Below, piece by piece: positions 27,158 to 34,772 of a DNA stretch of 64,000 nucleotides. Source of the stretch: Parablautia muri. GTDB lineage: Bacteria > Bacillota > Clostridia > Lachnospirales > Lachnospiraceae. The notes beneath the pieces are model-generated. The model searched no databases. It saw nothing but the letters and a program-made list of their open reading frames with translations, and was not told the origin of the DNA. A program made the position numbers and the translations under genes. The stretch lies in NCBI RefSeq assembly GCF_009917485.1, contig NZ_QZDT01000015.1, positions 1-64,000 of the forward strand. The letters are read 5' to 3'. Positions within the stretch are counted from its first letter, which is position 1, and each line of letters opens with the position of its first letter.

Positions 27158-27232
27158 GAATGCCTTGAAAACGCCCTAAAGGGCGGGCATTCTCCGTACT
27201 GATTTGTGAGCGATTGGAGTCATGGAGGATTA
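27158..27232 (+). repeat. Hairpin leader element family B, copy 1
   Basis: GAATGCC (27158-27164) pairs with GGCATTC (27186-27192) around an inner GCCC/GGGC hairpin with loop TAAA. CTCCGTACTGATTTG and TCATGGAGGAT follow, the latter supplying the ribosome site of the next gene. A clear relative stands at 48877-48943. Confidence 0.65.
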
Positions 27233-27235
27233 ATA

Positions 27236-27556
27236 GTGAGAAAAAAAAGAACAATAGGAAGCCTTCTACGTGCACTGCTTCTTCCTTGTGTGGTGATAGC
27301 TGTGCTGCTTTTCTTTGCAGTTGCGTTAAATAGCCTTGAGGCGGGGAGGGAGTCAGAGGAGATGGCGCAGCTTGAGGATGTTTTACGCCGGAGCTGTGTG
27401 GCCTGTTATGCCGCAGAAGGGACTTATCCTTCAGATTTGGAATATTTGAAAAACCATTACGGTGTTCATGTGGATGAAGAAAAATATACGGTATATTATA
27501 ATCTCTTTGCCCAAAACCTGATGCCGGATATTACAGTATTGGAGAACAAACCATGA
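27236..27556 (+). CDS. Single-anchor small protein, pseudopilin-like position
   Basis: A 106-residue protein beginning at GTG 27236 with GGAGG 8 nt upstream. A basic start (RKKRTIGS) leads into one long hydrophobic helix (LLRALLLPCVVIAVLLFFAV), then a soluble part with ACYAAEGTYPSDLEYLKNHY, a pattern (aEGxYPsdLxxL) often seen in pilin-like proteins after the N-terminal helix. No classical prepilin peptidase site (G before F/T and E5) is visible. It overlaps the next gene by 4 nt (ATGA). Likely a minor pilin-like or assembly component, by context only. Confidence 0.6.
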   Translation: MRKKRTIGSLLRALLLPCVVIAVLLFFAVALNSLEAGRESEEMAQLEDVLRRSCVACYAAEGTYPSDLEYLKNHYGVHVDEEKYTVYYNLFAQNLMPDITVLENKP

Positions 27557-28032
27557 AAAAAAGAACAATGGAATATCATTTAGATGGGTTAATAGCTCTT
27601 TTGCTGTTTGGTGTTTTTGCAGCGTGCCTGATGGCAGTGCTGTTTACCGGTGCGAATGCATATCGGCGGCTTACTTTCCGAAACAATGTGTTCTATGAGA
27701 ACCGTACATGTGCACAGTATGTGGCAGTTAAAGTACGTCAGGTGCAGGATGCCCACGCAATAGAGATAGAAGATTTTGGTGAAGGAGATGCATTGGTGTT
27801 TCCTGATGGAAATTATGTTACCCGTGTTTATTATTATGATGGTTATCTGATGGAGTTATACTCTGAAAAAAATTCCGCTTTAGGCCCGCAGGCCGGGGAA
27901 AAGGTCATGGAAGCAGGCGGCCTTTCTTTTTCCCTTGAGGATGGGATGTTGTTTATCACCATTACGGACCAAGAAGGAGAAACAGAAGAATTGATGCTGT
28001 CATTGTACGGCGAAGGGGAGGTGGCTGTATGA
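27553..28032 (+). CDS. Single-anchor protein of the pilus-like locus (DUF4860-like)
   Basis: A 159-residue protein with one N-terminal helix (GLIALLLFGVFAACLMAVLF, about residues 12-31) and a soluble domain of beta strands (GNYVTRVYYYDGYLMELYSE). It recalls the uncharacterised DUF4860 proteins of Lachnospiraceae, a guess from memory. The start overlaps the preceding gene by 4 nt and the end overlaps the next start by 4 nt, so translation is coupled. The topology is that of a minor pseudopilin. No catalytic motif is seen. Confidence 0.6.
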   Translation: MKKRTMEYHLDGLIALLLFGVFAACLMAVLFTGANAYRRLTFRNNVFYENRTCAQYVAVKVRQVQDAHAIEIEDFGEGDALVFPDGNYVTRVYYYDGYLMELYSEKNSALGPQAGEKVMEAGGLSFSLEDGMLFITITDQEGETEELMLSLYGEGEVAV

Positions 28033-28487
28033 GGAGCAAAGCGCCCTTGGCATTGATGGAGCAGATGGTGATGCTGCTGGTATTTGCCTTAGCGTCCGCC
28101 CTTTGTCTTCAGGCATTTGTAAAGTCAGATGCCATATCTTTCAAGAATGGAAACAGAAGCAAGGCGGCTTTGGAGGCTCAAAATACAGCGGAAGCGATTC
28201 AGCATTGCGGCGGAGATTTAGAACATGCATTAGCCGGAGCAGGAGAATTATTAGGAACGGTGCCGAAGGATGGGAAGATACGCATTTCCTATGATGATGA
28301 TTGGGCTGTGACAGAGAAAGAAGGCTCCTTTTATTTGGAAGCTGCCGGTATTCCTACAGATATTCCCGGTTTGCAGAAGGCATCGGTACAGGTGTTTGAT
28401 AATAACAGCATGGCAGGTGATGACGCAAAGTCCGGGCTCCTGTTTGCAATAGAAGTGGCATGGATTGAGGAGGATATCAATGAATGA
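28029..28487 (+). CDS. Single-anchor protein, possible pseudopilin with Glu5-like residue
   Basis: A 152-residue protein whose start, MRSKAPLALMEQMVMLLVF, places a glutamate at the position expected for pilin Glu5 if cleavage occurred before Leu7 or Leu8, followed by a 20-residue helix. The remainder is soluble, with AALEAQNTAEAIQHCGGDLE. In true pilins Glu5 aids assembly into the filament. The usual Gly before the cleavage site is absent. It overlaps both neighbours (ATGA and 8 nt). Role assigned by context. Confidence 0.6.
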   Translation: MRSKAPLALMEQMVMLLVFALASALCLQAFVKSDAISFKNGNRSKAALEAQNTAEAIQHCGGDLEHALAGAGELLGTVPKDGKIRISYDDDWAVTEKEGSFYLEAAGIPTDIPGLQKASVQVFDNNSMAGDDAKSGLLFAIEVAWIEEDINE

Positions 28488-28887
28488 TAAAAGAAGGTTT
28501 TTCCCACCGGCAACGGGAGGTATCTCTTTACTTGTATCTTTTGCAGTCCTTTGCCTGACAGTGTTTGCACTGCTGAGCCTTGCCACTGTGCAGGCCAACG
28601 GGCGTCTGATGGATGCGTCTATTGATGCGGTGAGGGATTATTATGAGGCGGATTGTGAGGCGATGAATATATTAGCCTTGCTGCGAATTGGAACAGTACC
28701 GGATGGTGTTGCGGCAGCAGGTGATGTTTATTCATATAGCTGCCCGATTTCTGAGACACAGGATTTGATGGTTGAAGTACGCCTTAAGGGAACTGACTAT
28801 ACGATTCTGCGATGGCAGGCAGTTTCTAATCAGGCGGTTACTTTGGAAGATGGCTTAAATGTGTGGGATGGCGGGTCGGATTTTTAA
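28480..28887 (+). CDS. Single-anchor protein, PilX/ComGG-like position
   Basis: A 135-residue protein starting at ATG 28480 with GAGGAGG 7 nt upstream inside the previous gene. GGISLLVSFAVLCLTVFALL forms its only helix, preceded by the basic MNDKRRFFPP. The GG-hydrophobic start resembles minor pilins of the PilX type. The soluble part (RDYYEADCEAMNILALL) is helical, then beta-rich. It closes the block of four small overlapping genes; about 100 nt separate it from the ATPase gene. Confidence 0.6.
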   Translation: MNDKRRFFPPATGGISLLVSFAVLCLTVFALLSLATVQANGRLMDASIDAVRDYYEADCEAMNILALLRIGTVPDGVAAAGDVYSYSCPISETQDLMVEVRLKGTDYTILRWQAVSNQAVTLEDGLNVWDGGSDF

Positions 28888-28986
28888 AAACGATGCAATT
28901 ATAAAGATAATATTTGCAAAATAAGAATATCAAATAAACGTAATATAAGTAAAAGAGCCAAGATAAATTGTAGTTGGAGGTTATAG

Positions 28987-30045
28987 ATGGCTGAATTAAA
29001 AGATTATTTAAAGCGTGCAGTGGACGATGGGGCGTCTGATTTATTTATTGTGGCCGGCGGCCGGGTTACAGAAAAGGTAGAGAATACTATGCAGCCCATC
29101 AGTGAGGATATGATGACGCCGCAGGAGTCAGAGCGGCTTATTACGGAGCTTTATGTGAGAGCGAATCGTCCTATAGAGGTTTTTTTGCAGCGGGGGGATG
29201 ATGACTTTTCCCTTTCTTTGCCGGGACTTGCCAGATTCAGAGTGAACGCCTATCGCCAGAGAGGCTCTATGGCTGTTGTAATCCGTGTGGTAGTGTTTGA
29301 TATTCCGGACTTTAGGGAATTAAATATTCCGGAAAGGGTTATGGATTTGGCGGATGTTACCCACGGAATGATTTTGGTGACAGGTACCGCAGGCAGCGGA
29401 AAATCCACCACGCAGGCATGTATCATTGACAGGATTAACCGCACCAGGGGATGCCATATTATTACATTGGAGGATCCGATAGAATTTCTTCATAAAAATC
29501 AGAAAAGTATTGTCAGCCAGAGAGAAGTGGCGATTGACTCGGAGAATTATCTGACAGCCCTGCGTGCTTGTTTAAGACAGGCTCCCGATGTGATTTTGCT
29601 TGGAGAAATGCGTGACCATGAAACAATCCGTACGGCCCTTACCGCATCGGAGACGGGACATCTTTTGATTGCCACACTGCATACGAACGGTGCGGTAAAT
29701 ACCATTGACCGTATCGTAGATACGTTCCCGGCAGGACAGCAGGCGCAGGTTCGTGTTCAGCTGAGTATGGTATTACATACCGTAGTCTCACAACAGCTTT
29801 TACCTGGTATAGATGGAGATTTGGTGCCGGCTTATGAGATTATGCATATGAACAATGCAATCCGCAGCCTAATCAGGGAAAATAAAAGTCATCAGGTTGA
29901 TAATGCAATTGCTGCCGGTGGAGGGGAAGGAATGATTTCGATGGATCAGTCCATCCTGGGGTTGTATCAGCAGGGAAGGATTTCCAAGGAGACAGCCCTG
30001 AGGTTTTCAGAGCACCCGGAGCAGATTGCCAGACGTTTAGGTTAA
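28987..30045 (+). CDS. PilT-like ATPase of type IV pilus/secretion systems
   Basis: A 352-residue cytoplasmic hexameric ATPase. Walker A GTAGSGKST is at residues 133-141, the Asp box LEDPIE near 161-166, Walker B VILLGEMRD near 202-210, and the His box TGHLLIATLHTNGA near 223-236. PilT family members power pilus retraction. No PilB-like extension ATPase stands beside it, which is odd for a pilus locus. The C-terminus (HPEQIARRLG) lacks the classical AIRNLIREGK helix in exact form but has AIRSLIRENKSHQ. GGAGG precedes ATG 28987. Confidence 0.88.
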   Translation: MAELKDYLKRAVDDGASDLFIVAGGRVTEKVENTMQPISEDMMTPQESERLITELYVRANRPIEVFLQRGDDDFSLSLPGLARFRVNAYRQRGSMAVVIRVVVFDIPDFRELNIPERVMDLADVTHGMILVTGTAGSGKSTTQACIIDRINRTRGCHIITLEDPIEFLHKNQKSIVSQREVAIDSENYLTALRACLRQAPDVILLGEMRDHETIRTALTASETGHLLIATLHTNGAVNTIDRIVDTFPAGQQAQVRVQLSMVLHTVVSQQLLPGIDGDLVPAYEIMHMNNAIRSLIRENKSHQVDNAIAAGGGEGMISMDQSILGLYQQGRISKETALRFSEHPEQIARRLG

Positions 30046-30075
30046 AAATCAATATGTTTTTTAAAATTAGATCGA

Positions 30076-30102
30076 GCCGCTTGCTTTGCAAGCGGCCCTT
30101 TT
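30076..30102 (+). terminator. Terminator after the PilT-like gene
   Basis: A 9-bp stem GCCGCTTGC (30076-30084) with GCAAGCGGC (30088-30096), loop TTT, followed by CC and TTTT. Confidence 0.8.
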
Positions 30103-30104
30103 GA

Positions 30105-30245
30105 TCATGAGTTGTTATCGAATCATGTTCTACAAAATATGAGCCTGTACGCATTCTGAAACCGCAAAAATCGCCCCTCACACCTGAATCACGTTCTCAC
30201 GGAATGCGCAGTAAATGCGCATTCCTGACCCGTGAAAAGTAAGGG
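30105..30245. repeat. Palindromic REP-like intergenic repeat
   Basis: A non-coding stretch with a perfect 10-bp palindrome (30201-30210 with 30216-30225, loop GTAAA) and a partial repeat of its GCATTC motif upstream (about 30150). The surroundings (CGCCCCTCACACCTGAATCACG) look like a conserved repeat body. No open frame. It may be a small non-autonomous repeat. Confidence 0.5.
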
Positions 30246-30249
30246 ACAG

Positions 30250-30267
30250 TTACATTTGTTTACATTT
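30250..30267 (+). promoter_or_regulatory. Direct repeats before the response regulator gene
   Basis: TTACATTT occurs at 30250-30257 and again at 30260-30267, a 10-bp period typical of OmpR-family binding sites. A related TTACAATTT stands at 32491, before the lipoprotein gene. Possible autoregulation by the adjacent regulator. Confidence 0.35.
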
Positions 30268-30326
30268 TGATGCTTTTTTTGCATGTTTTTTGTGATAAGA
30301 TTGGTGTTAAATGGGGGGGATGTGTT

Positions 30327-31022
30327 TTGAAAACAAATGAGTTTATAAGAACAAACGCAAAAATACTGGTGATAGAGGATGATAGTTCGATTTCAGAGTT
30401 GATTTGTATGAATCTTGAAGCGGCAGGGTATAAAATCGTGGCGATTATGGATGGAGCAGCGGCGGAAGCCTTTTTAAGGGATCCGGAGCATGAGGAGATT
30501 GCCCTGGCATTGGTGGATGTGATGCTGCCCGGAAAAGACGGCTTTGCACTTATGGAGGATTTGCAGAAGGAAGAAATTCCGGTCATTTATCTGACAGCCA
30601 AAGACGATGTGGTTTCCAAGGTACACGGACTTAAGGCCGGAGCGGAGGATTACATCGTAAAACCCTTTGAGGTGTTGGAGCTTTTGGTCCGTATGGAAAA
30701 GGTATTAAAGAGAACGGGACGTGGACGGGCGAAAATACAGGTCAGGGATGTTGTCATTGATTTACTGGAGCATAGTGTAACCAAAGGCGGAGAAAAAGTG
30801 TCTTTAAAACCAATGGAATATGAACTTTTGGTAACACTGGCAGGGAGTAAAAACGTGGCCTTTTCGAGGGAAGAACTGCTGAATAGAATTTGGGGATGTG
30901 ACTATATGGGAGAAACCAGAACGGTGGATGTGCATATTGGACAGCTTCGGAAAAAACTGGATTTTCATGATGTGATTCGCACCATTTCGAAGACAGGGTA
31001 CCGTCTGGAGGATTTGGACTAG
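30327..31022 (+). CDS. OmpR-family response regulator
   Basis: A 231-residue two-domain regulator. The receiver has EDD (18-19 region), the phosphoacceptor Asp64 in ALVDVMLPG and the Lys in VKPFE; the C-terminal winged-helix domain carries VSLKPMEYELLVTLAGSKNVAFSREELL and the TRTVDVHIGQLRKKL recognition helix. The best start is TTG 30327 with GGGGGGAT 7 nt upstream; an ATG at 30267 would give an extra 20 residues with no family match. A histidine kinase gene follows 52 nt downstream. Confidence 0.88.
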   Translation: MKTNEFIRTNAKILVIEDDSSISELICMNLEAAGYKIVAIMDGAAAEAFLRDPEHEEIALALVDVMLPGKDGFALMEDLQKEEIPVIYLTAKDDVVSKVHGLKAGAEDYIVKPFEVLELLVRMEKVLKRTGRGRAKIQVRDVVIDLLEHSVTKGGEKVSLKPMEYELLVTLAGSKNVAFSREELLNRIWGCDYMGETRTVDVHIGQLRKKLDFHDVIRTISKTGYRLEDLD

Positions 31023-31074
31023 ATAGCTTTGGCCTGTGTGTCTGTGAAAAAGAGTTTCACATGGAGGAGCACAA

Positions 31075-32451
31075 ATGAAACTATGGAAAAAATTATCCAT
31101 GGTAACAGTAACAATATTGTCGGCGGCAACGCTGGCATCAGGAGCTGCGGTTATTTACCGCTCCATGGAATACAACCAGAGAAAAACAATCGAAAGCAGT
31201 GAACGGCAGCTTAAGTCAATCGCTTATGCGATTGGAAAAGATTTGGAAAGCGGCCTTTTACAGGGCTATAGTGGAGTTACCCGAAATTCCTATATCAATT
31301 TCGTAATAAAAAAATATGGCGCCTCAGAGTATATTTTGATTGAAGATGATCAGGTAGTATGTAACCTGACGCCATTTGAGCTGACAAATCCGGAGGATGA
31401 AAGATGGGGAGGTGCGGAGATTTGCAGTATCATTCAAAGCAGAGGAGAGCAATACATTTTGATTTCGGGCAAGAAAGTGCCGGTAGTTGGAAAAGTGGAA
31501 TATAAATTGGTACTTGTGCAGGATATATCAGAGCTTTATGGGGATATCCGTAAACAGGTTTATTTTAGTTTGACCTTTATTTTAGGCGCTTCGGTGATTT
31601 CCGTGGTATTAATCTTTTTGCTCACAAAAAGAATCATGCGCCCGCTGCGTGAGTTACAAAAGGCCGCGAAGGAGATTAGCGAAGGAAATTTAACCAGAAG
31701 GGCCAATGTGCGTACAAAGGATGAAATCGGAGCAATGGCCGAAGCGTTTAACAGCATGGCAGGCCGCATTGAAGCGCAGGTTACGGAGCTTTCCCAAGTA
31801 TCGGAAAGGCGCAGGCAGATGTTGGGAAGCCTGACGCATGAATTAAAAACCCCCATGACTTCAATTATCGGTTATTCAGATACCTTACGCAATGTAAATT
31901 TAAAAAAAGAGCAGCAGGAAAGAGCTTTATGGCACATCTACAAGGAATGCAGGCGGTTAGAGCGGCTTAGCAGTAAGCTGATGAGCTTAATGGGGTTATA
32001 TGACAATGACAGTATTTGTATGGAAGAAGTATCCATGAAGGAATTATTTGAGCAGGTGGTAAGCCTGGAGGAATATAATCTAAAGCAAAAGGGAATCAGA
32101 CTGGAATCTTTCTGTACCATGGGCAGCAGACAGATTGACAGGGATTTGTTTGAGAGTCTGCTGGTAAACCTGATTGATAATGGGATAAAGGCCAGCAGTG
32201 AAGGAACGGTTATTTTCCTTACGGGGCAGGATAATCGGATTACCGTAAGAGATCAAGGATGCGGAATCCCGGCAGATGAAATTAAGCGGGTAACAGAAGC
32301 CTTCTATATGGTGGATAAAGCAAGAAGCCGCAAAGCCGGGGGATGTGGACTTGGACTTGCCCTTTGCAGCATGATTGCGGAGCTTCATGAAGCGAAGCTG
32401 GTGATAGAAAGTGAAGTGGGAAAAGGCACAAACGTTTCCATTATATTTTGA
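31075..32451 (+). CDS. Sensor histidine kinase
   Basis: A 458-residue membrane kinase. Two helices (about residues 8-30 and 162-184) flank an extracytoplasmic sensor of about 130 residues, then a HAMP domain (RIMRPLRELQKAAKEISEGNL), the HisKA box with His255 in LTHELKTPMTSI, and HATPase motifs (LVNLIDNGIKAS, VRDQGCGIP, GGCGLGLAL). It should phosphorylate the regulator encoded just upstream. A GTGAAA/TTTCAC hairpin (31044-31060) ends directly at ATGGAGGAG, the ribosome site. The signal sensed is unknown; the lipoprotein gene behind it may supply it. Confidence 0.92.
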   Translation: MKLWKKLSMVTVTILSAATLASGAAVIYRSMEYNQRKTIESSERQLKSIAYAIGKDLESGLLQGYSGVTRNSYINFVIKKYGASEYILIEDDQVVCNLTPFELTNPEDERWGGAEICSIIQSRGEQYILISGKKVPVVGKVEYKLVLVQDISELYGDIRKQVYFSLTFILGASVISVVLIFLLTKRIMRPLRELQKAAKEISEGNLTRRANVRTKDEIGAMAEAFNSMAGRIEAQVTELSQVSERRRQMLGSLTHELKTPMTSIIGYSDTLRNVNLKKEQQERALWHIYKECRRLERLSSKLMSLMGLYDNDSICMEEVSMKELFEQVVSLEEYNLKQKGIRLESFCTMGSRQIDRDLFESLLVNLIDNGIKASSEGTVIFLTGQDNRITVRDQGCGIPADEIKRVTEAFYMVDKARSRKAGGCGLGLALCSMIAELHEAKLVIESEVGKGTNVSIIF

Positions 32452-32562
32452 AAGAAAATTTTTGTTTGAAGAGGAGCATTTATAAAATGTTTACAATTTG
32501 TTGTATACCTTTTACGGGATAGAGCAGTATACTTTCAACATTCCAGTGGAAGAAAGGAGAGG

Positions 32563-34020
32563 ATGAAAGTGAAAGCAAGGAAGGGAATGATATTTTTCAT
32601 TGCAGTAATGACAGCGCTGTTGGTTTCAGGCTGTAATGACAATGTACAGACAGAGGAAGAAATTGTTACGCCTAAACAGGAGGAAGAAGCAGAAGATGCA
32701 GGAGATTTGGGCGGACAGGAGGAAGGAGTGGAAGGCACGGACGAGAATGGAGAAGGAATTGCTCAGCAGGTCCAGGCACCGGAAACTTATGTGTGGGAGG
32801 AAAACAGTGATACGATCAGCGTAAAAGTGAACGCTCCTGTTATCGTTCCGAAAGGGGAGGGGTTTAAAACCTTTCAGGTGACTGCCAGAACTTATACCCA
32901 GGAGGATTACGACCGAATTAGTCAAACTATATTGAAGGGCGCAACGCTCTGGGATCGGGATTATGAGCAGATGGAAAAATCCCATGGATTTACAAGGGAG
33001 GAAATAGATGAAGCGATTGCGAATTTTGAAGCCAATAAAGCCAATGGCGGAAAGTATGAAAATACGGGTAAGAATGTAGACTATGACGAGGTAATCAGGG
33101 AATGGGAGGCGCTTAGAGAGGGTGCACCAGAGGAGGCAATTATAATAGATGTTCCGTCAGTTGTTTCATATAGTCCTGGTGAAGAGTATTCAGAGGAAAA
33201 TAGGCTTTCAGGATACGCTACGGTGGATGGAGAAAATTATTTGGTTTCGGTTGATAATAATCTGAGGGATGACTGGCGTTGGATTACCTTTGAGGTAAGT
33301 GCGGAAAGGTCAAAGGGAAACTTTACGCCTGTTGTCGCGGGAGACGAGACTGGTGTGGATGTGGAACAATTTCCCATAAAGGAGCTGAAAGACGAGGCGG
33401 AAAAGATGATGGCGGACATGGGTTTTACGGAATTTACAGCGGCAGGTGATGAATTTTTTCGAACTTATGCATGGAACGAAGAATTAGAGGCCCTGTCGGA
33501 GTATAACCAGGACGGGTATGGGCTCCACTTTACGAGAACACTGGAGGGGATACCGGTAACCTATACGAACAGCGAAGGCACTGCCATGGAAAATAACGCT
33601 GACACCTCATGGCCCTATGAAAAGCTTGATATTATTTTTGATACGGAAGGAATTGCGGATTTTAAATGGTCGAATCCTTATAGTATAGAAAAATTGTCTG
33701 ATGAAACGGTATTTTTGATTCCTTTTTCCGATATTCAAGGTATTTTTCAGGAGATGATTTTTAAGAAATATGATGATTTTCTTGAAGCTTCTGACGTAGA
33801 GTTGTCTCTTGAGATTGACGAGGTGCATCTGGGGTATATGAGGGTTATGGACAAGGGAAATGTTATGGAGGGAACTATGATTCCGGTGTGGGATTTTTTT
33901 GGGAGCGAAACGATATGCAATCATGATGGTGAAACTTACACAAATAACGCCCCCTATACCAGCTGTCTTACGATTAATGCTATAGATGGCACAATTATTG
34001 ACAGAGATTTAGGATATTAA
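32563..34020 (+). CDS. Putative lipoprotein next to the two-component system
   Basis: A protein of about 485 residues with a lipoprotein signal (ALLVSGC, Cys24) and a very acidic linker rich in Glu, Gly and Asp (about residues 30-70). The rest shows no motif I know with certainty; it recalls DUF6034-type lipoproteins found beside clostridial kinases. It probably stays on the outer face of the membrane and may bind a ligand for the kinase. AAAGGAGAGG is so close to ATG 32563 that GTG 32569 could be the real start. The upstream gap holds two GTATAC motifs 18 nt apart (about 32503-32532), an operator-like dyad. Confidence 0.65.
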   Translation: MKVKARKGMIFFIAVMTALLVSGCNDNVQTEEEIVTPKQEEEAEDAGDLGGQEEGVEGTDENGEGIAQQVQAPETYVWEENSDTISVKVNAPVIVPKGEGFKTFQVTARTYTQEDYDRISQTILKGATLWDRDYEQMEKSHGFTREEIDEAIANFEANKANGGKYENTGKNVDYDEVIREWEALREGAPEEAIIIDVPSVVSYSPGEEYSEENRLSGYATVDGENYLVSVDNNLRDDWRWITFEVSAERSKGNFTPVVAGDETGVDVEQFPIKELKDEAEKMMADMGFTEFTAAGDEFFRTYAWNEELEALSEYNQDGYGLHFTRTLEGIPVTYTNSEGTAMENNADTSWPYEKLDIIFDTEGIADFKWSNPYSIEKLSDETVFLIPFSDIQGIFQEMIFKKYDDFLEASDVELSLEIDEVHLGYMRVMDKGNVMEGTMIPVWDFFGSETICNHDGETYTNNAPYTSCLTINAIDGTIIDRDLGY

Positions 34021-34099
34021 AGGGCGCGGCAGAAAGAGAATGGCTTCCGCAAGTAACAGTTCGGATTGTGCGGGTTGCCGGCAAGAATGGGGGATTAAA

Positions 34100-34765
34100 A
34101 TGGAAGACAAAAGAGCGATATGCATTTTGGCATCAAATAGAATGGAAGAACAAGGGAAAAGTATTTCTTACTATATTTGTAAAATGATTTTCGCTGTATT
34201 AAACAAAAAGGGAGTTTCCTGCGAAATATTAAATCTGCGGAATTATACCTTCTTCCCGTGCGTTGGCTGTGGGGGATGTCGTGAGGGGTTAAGATGTGGA
34301 AAGGATAAAGAATTTAACCAAATTTATGCGGAACTATGCCTTGCGGATTATGTCTTTTTTGTGTCACCCCAAAGCATTCCCATACCGGCAAAGCTGTGCA
34401 TGCTTTTTGAAAAATTGGAACAGCTTACTTTTTTGCAGGAAAGGGAAAACTATATTGATCAATCCGAACTGTGTGGGAAATTAGCAGGTATCATTACTTA
34501 TGGTAAAGGAGATAGATGGGCGCCTGAGGATTGCAAAATAATGGTTAATGATACGATTAGCAATATACTGGGCGCCCTTGGGCTAAAAATAGTACCCTAT
34601 AATTCAAAATGGAATACCGGCATATCGCTTACCGTAAGAAATATACCTACAGGAAATGAGACTCTCCTGGTCAAAGAACATGACTGGAAAATGATGGAGG
34701 AGTCTGTCAGAAGATATGTGGAGGTCATTGTGCAGACCTCCAAGTCGCTGCATGCAATTTGTTAA
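34100..34765 (+). CDS. Flavodoxin-fold NAD(P)H-dependent oxidoreductase, copy 1
   Basis: A 221-residue protein of the NADPH-dependent FMN reductase/flavodoxin-like group. After the first beta strand (ICILASN) the FMN phosphate loop is expected, and PCVGCGGCREGLRC near residues 54-67 is the Cys-rich loop found in iron-sulfur flavoproteins and related reductases; YVFFVSPQSIPIPAKL near 90 is typical. Redox partner and substrate are unknown. Start ATG 34100 follows GGGGGAT in a leader resembling the hairpin elements. A paralog of identical length lies at 49127, sharing the Cys motif and the C-terminal VIVQTSKSL. Confidence 0.75.
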   Translation: MEDKRAICILASNRMEEQGKSISYYICKMIFAVLNKKGVSCEILNLRNYTFFPCVGCGGCREGLRCGKDKEFNQIYAELCLADYVFFVSPQSIPIPAKLCMLFEKLEQLTFLQERENYIDQSELCGKLAGIITYGKGDRWAPEDCKIMVNDTISNILGALGLKIVPYNSKWNTGISLTVRNIPTGNETLLVKEHDWKMMEESVRRYVEVIVQTSKSLHAIC

Positions 34766-34772
34766 GGAATTG

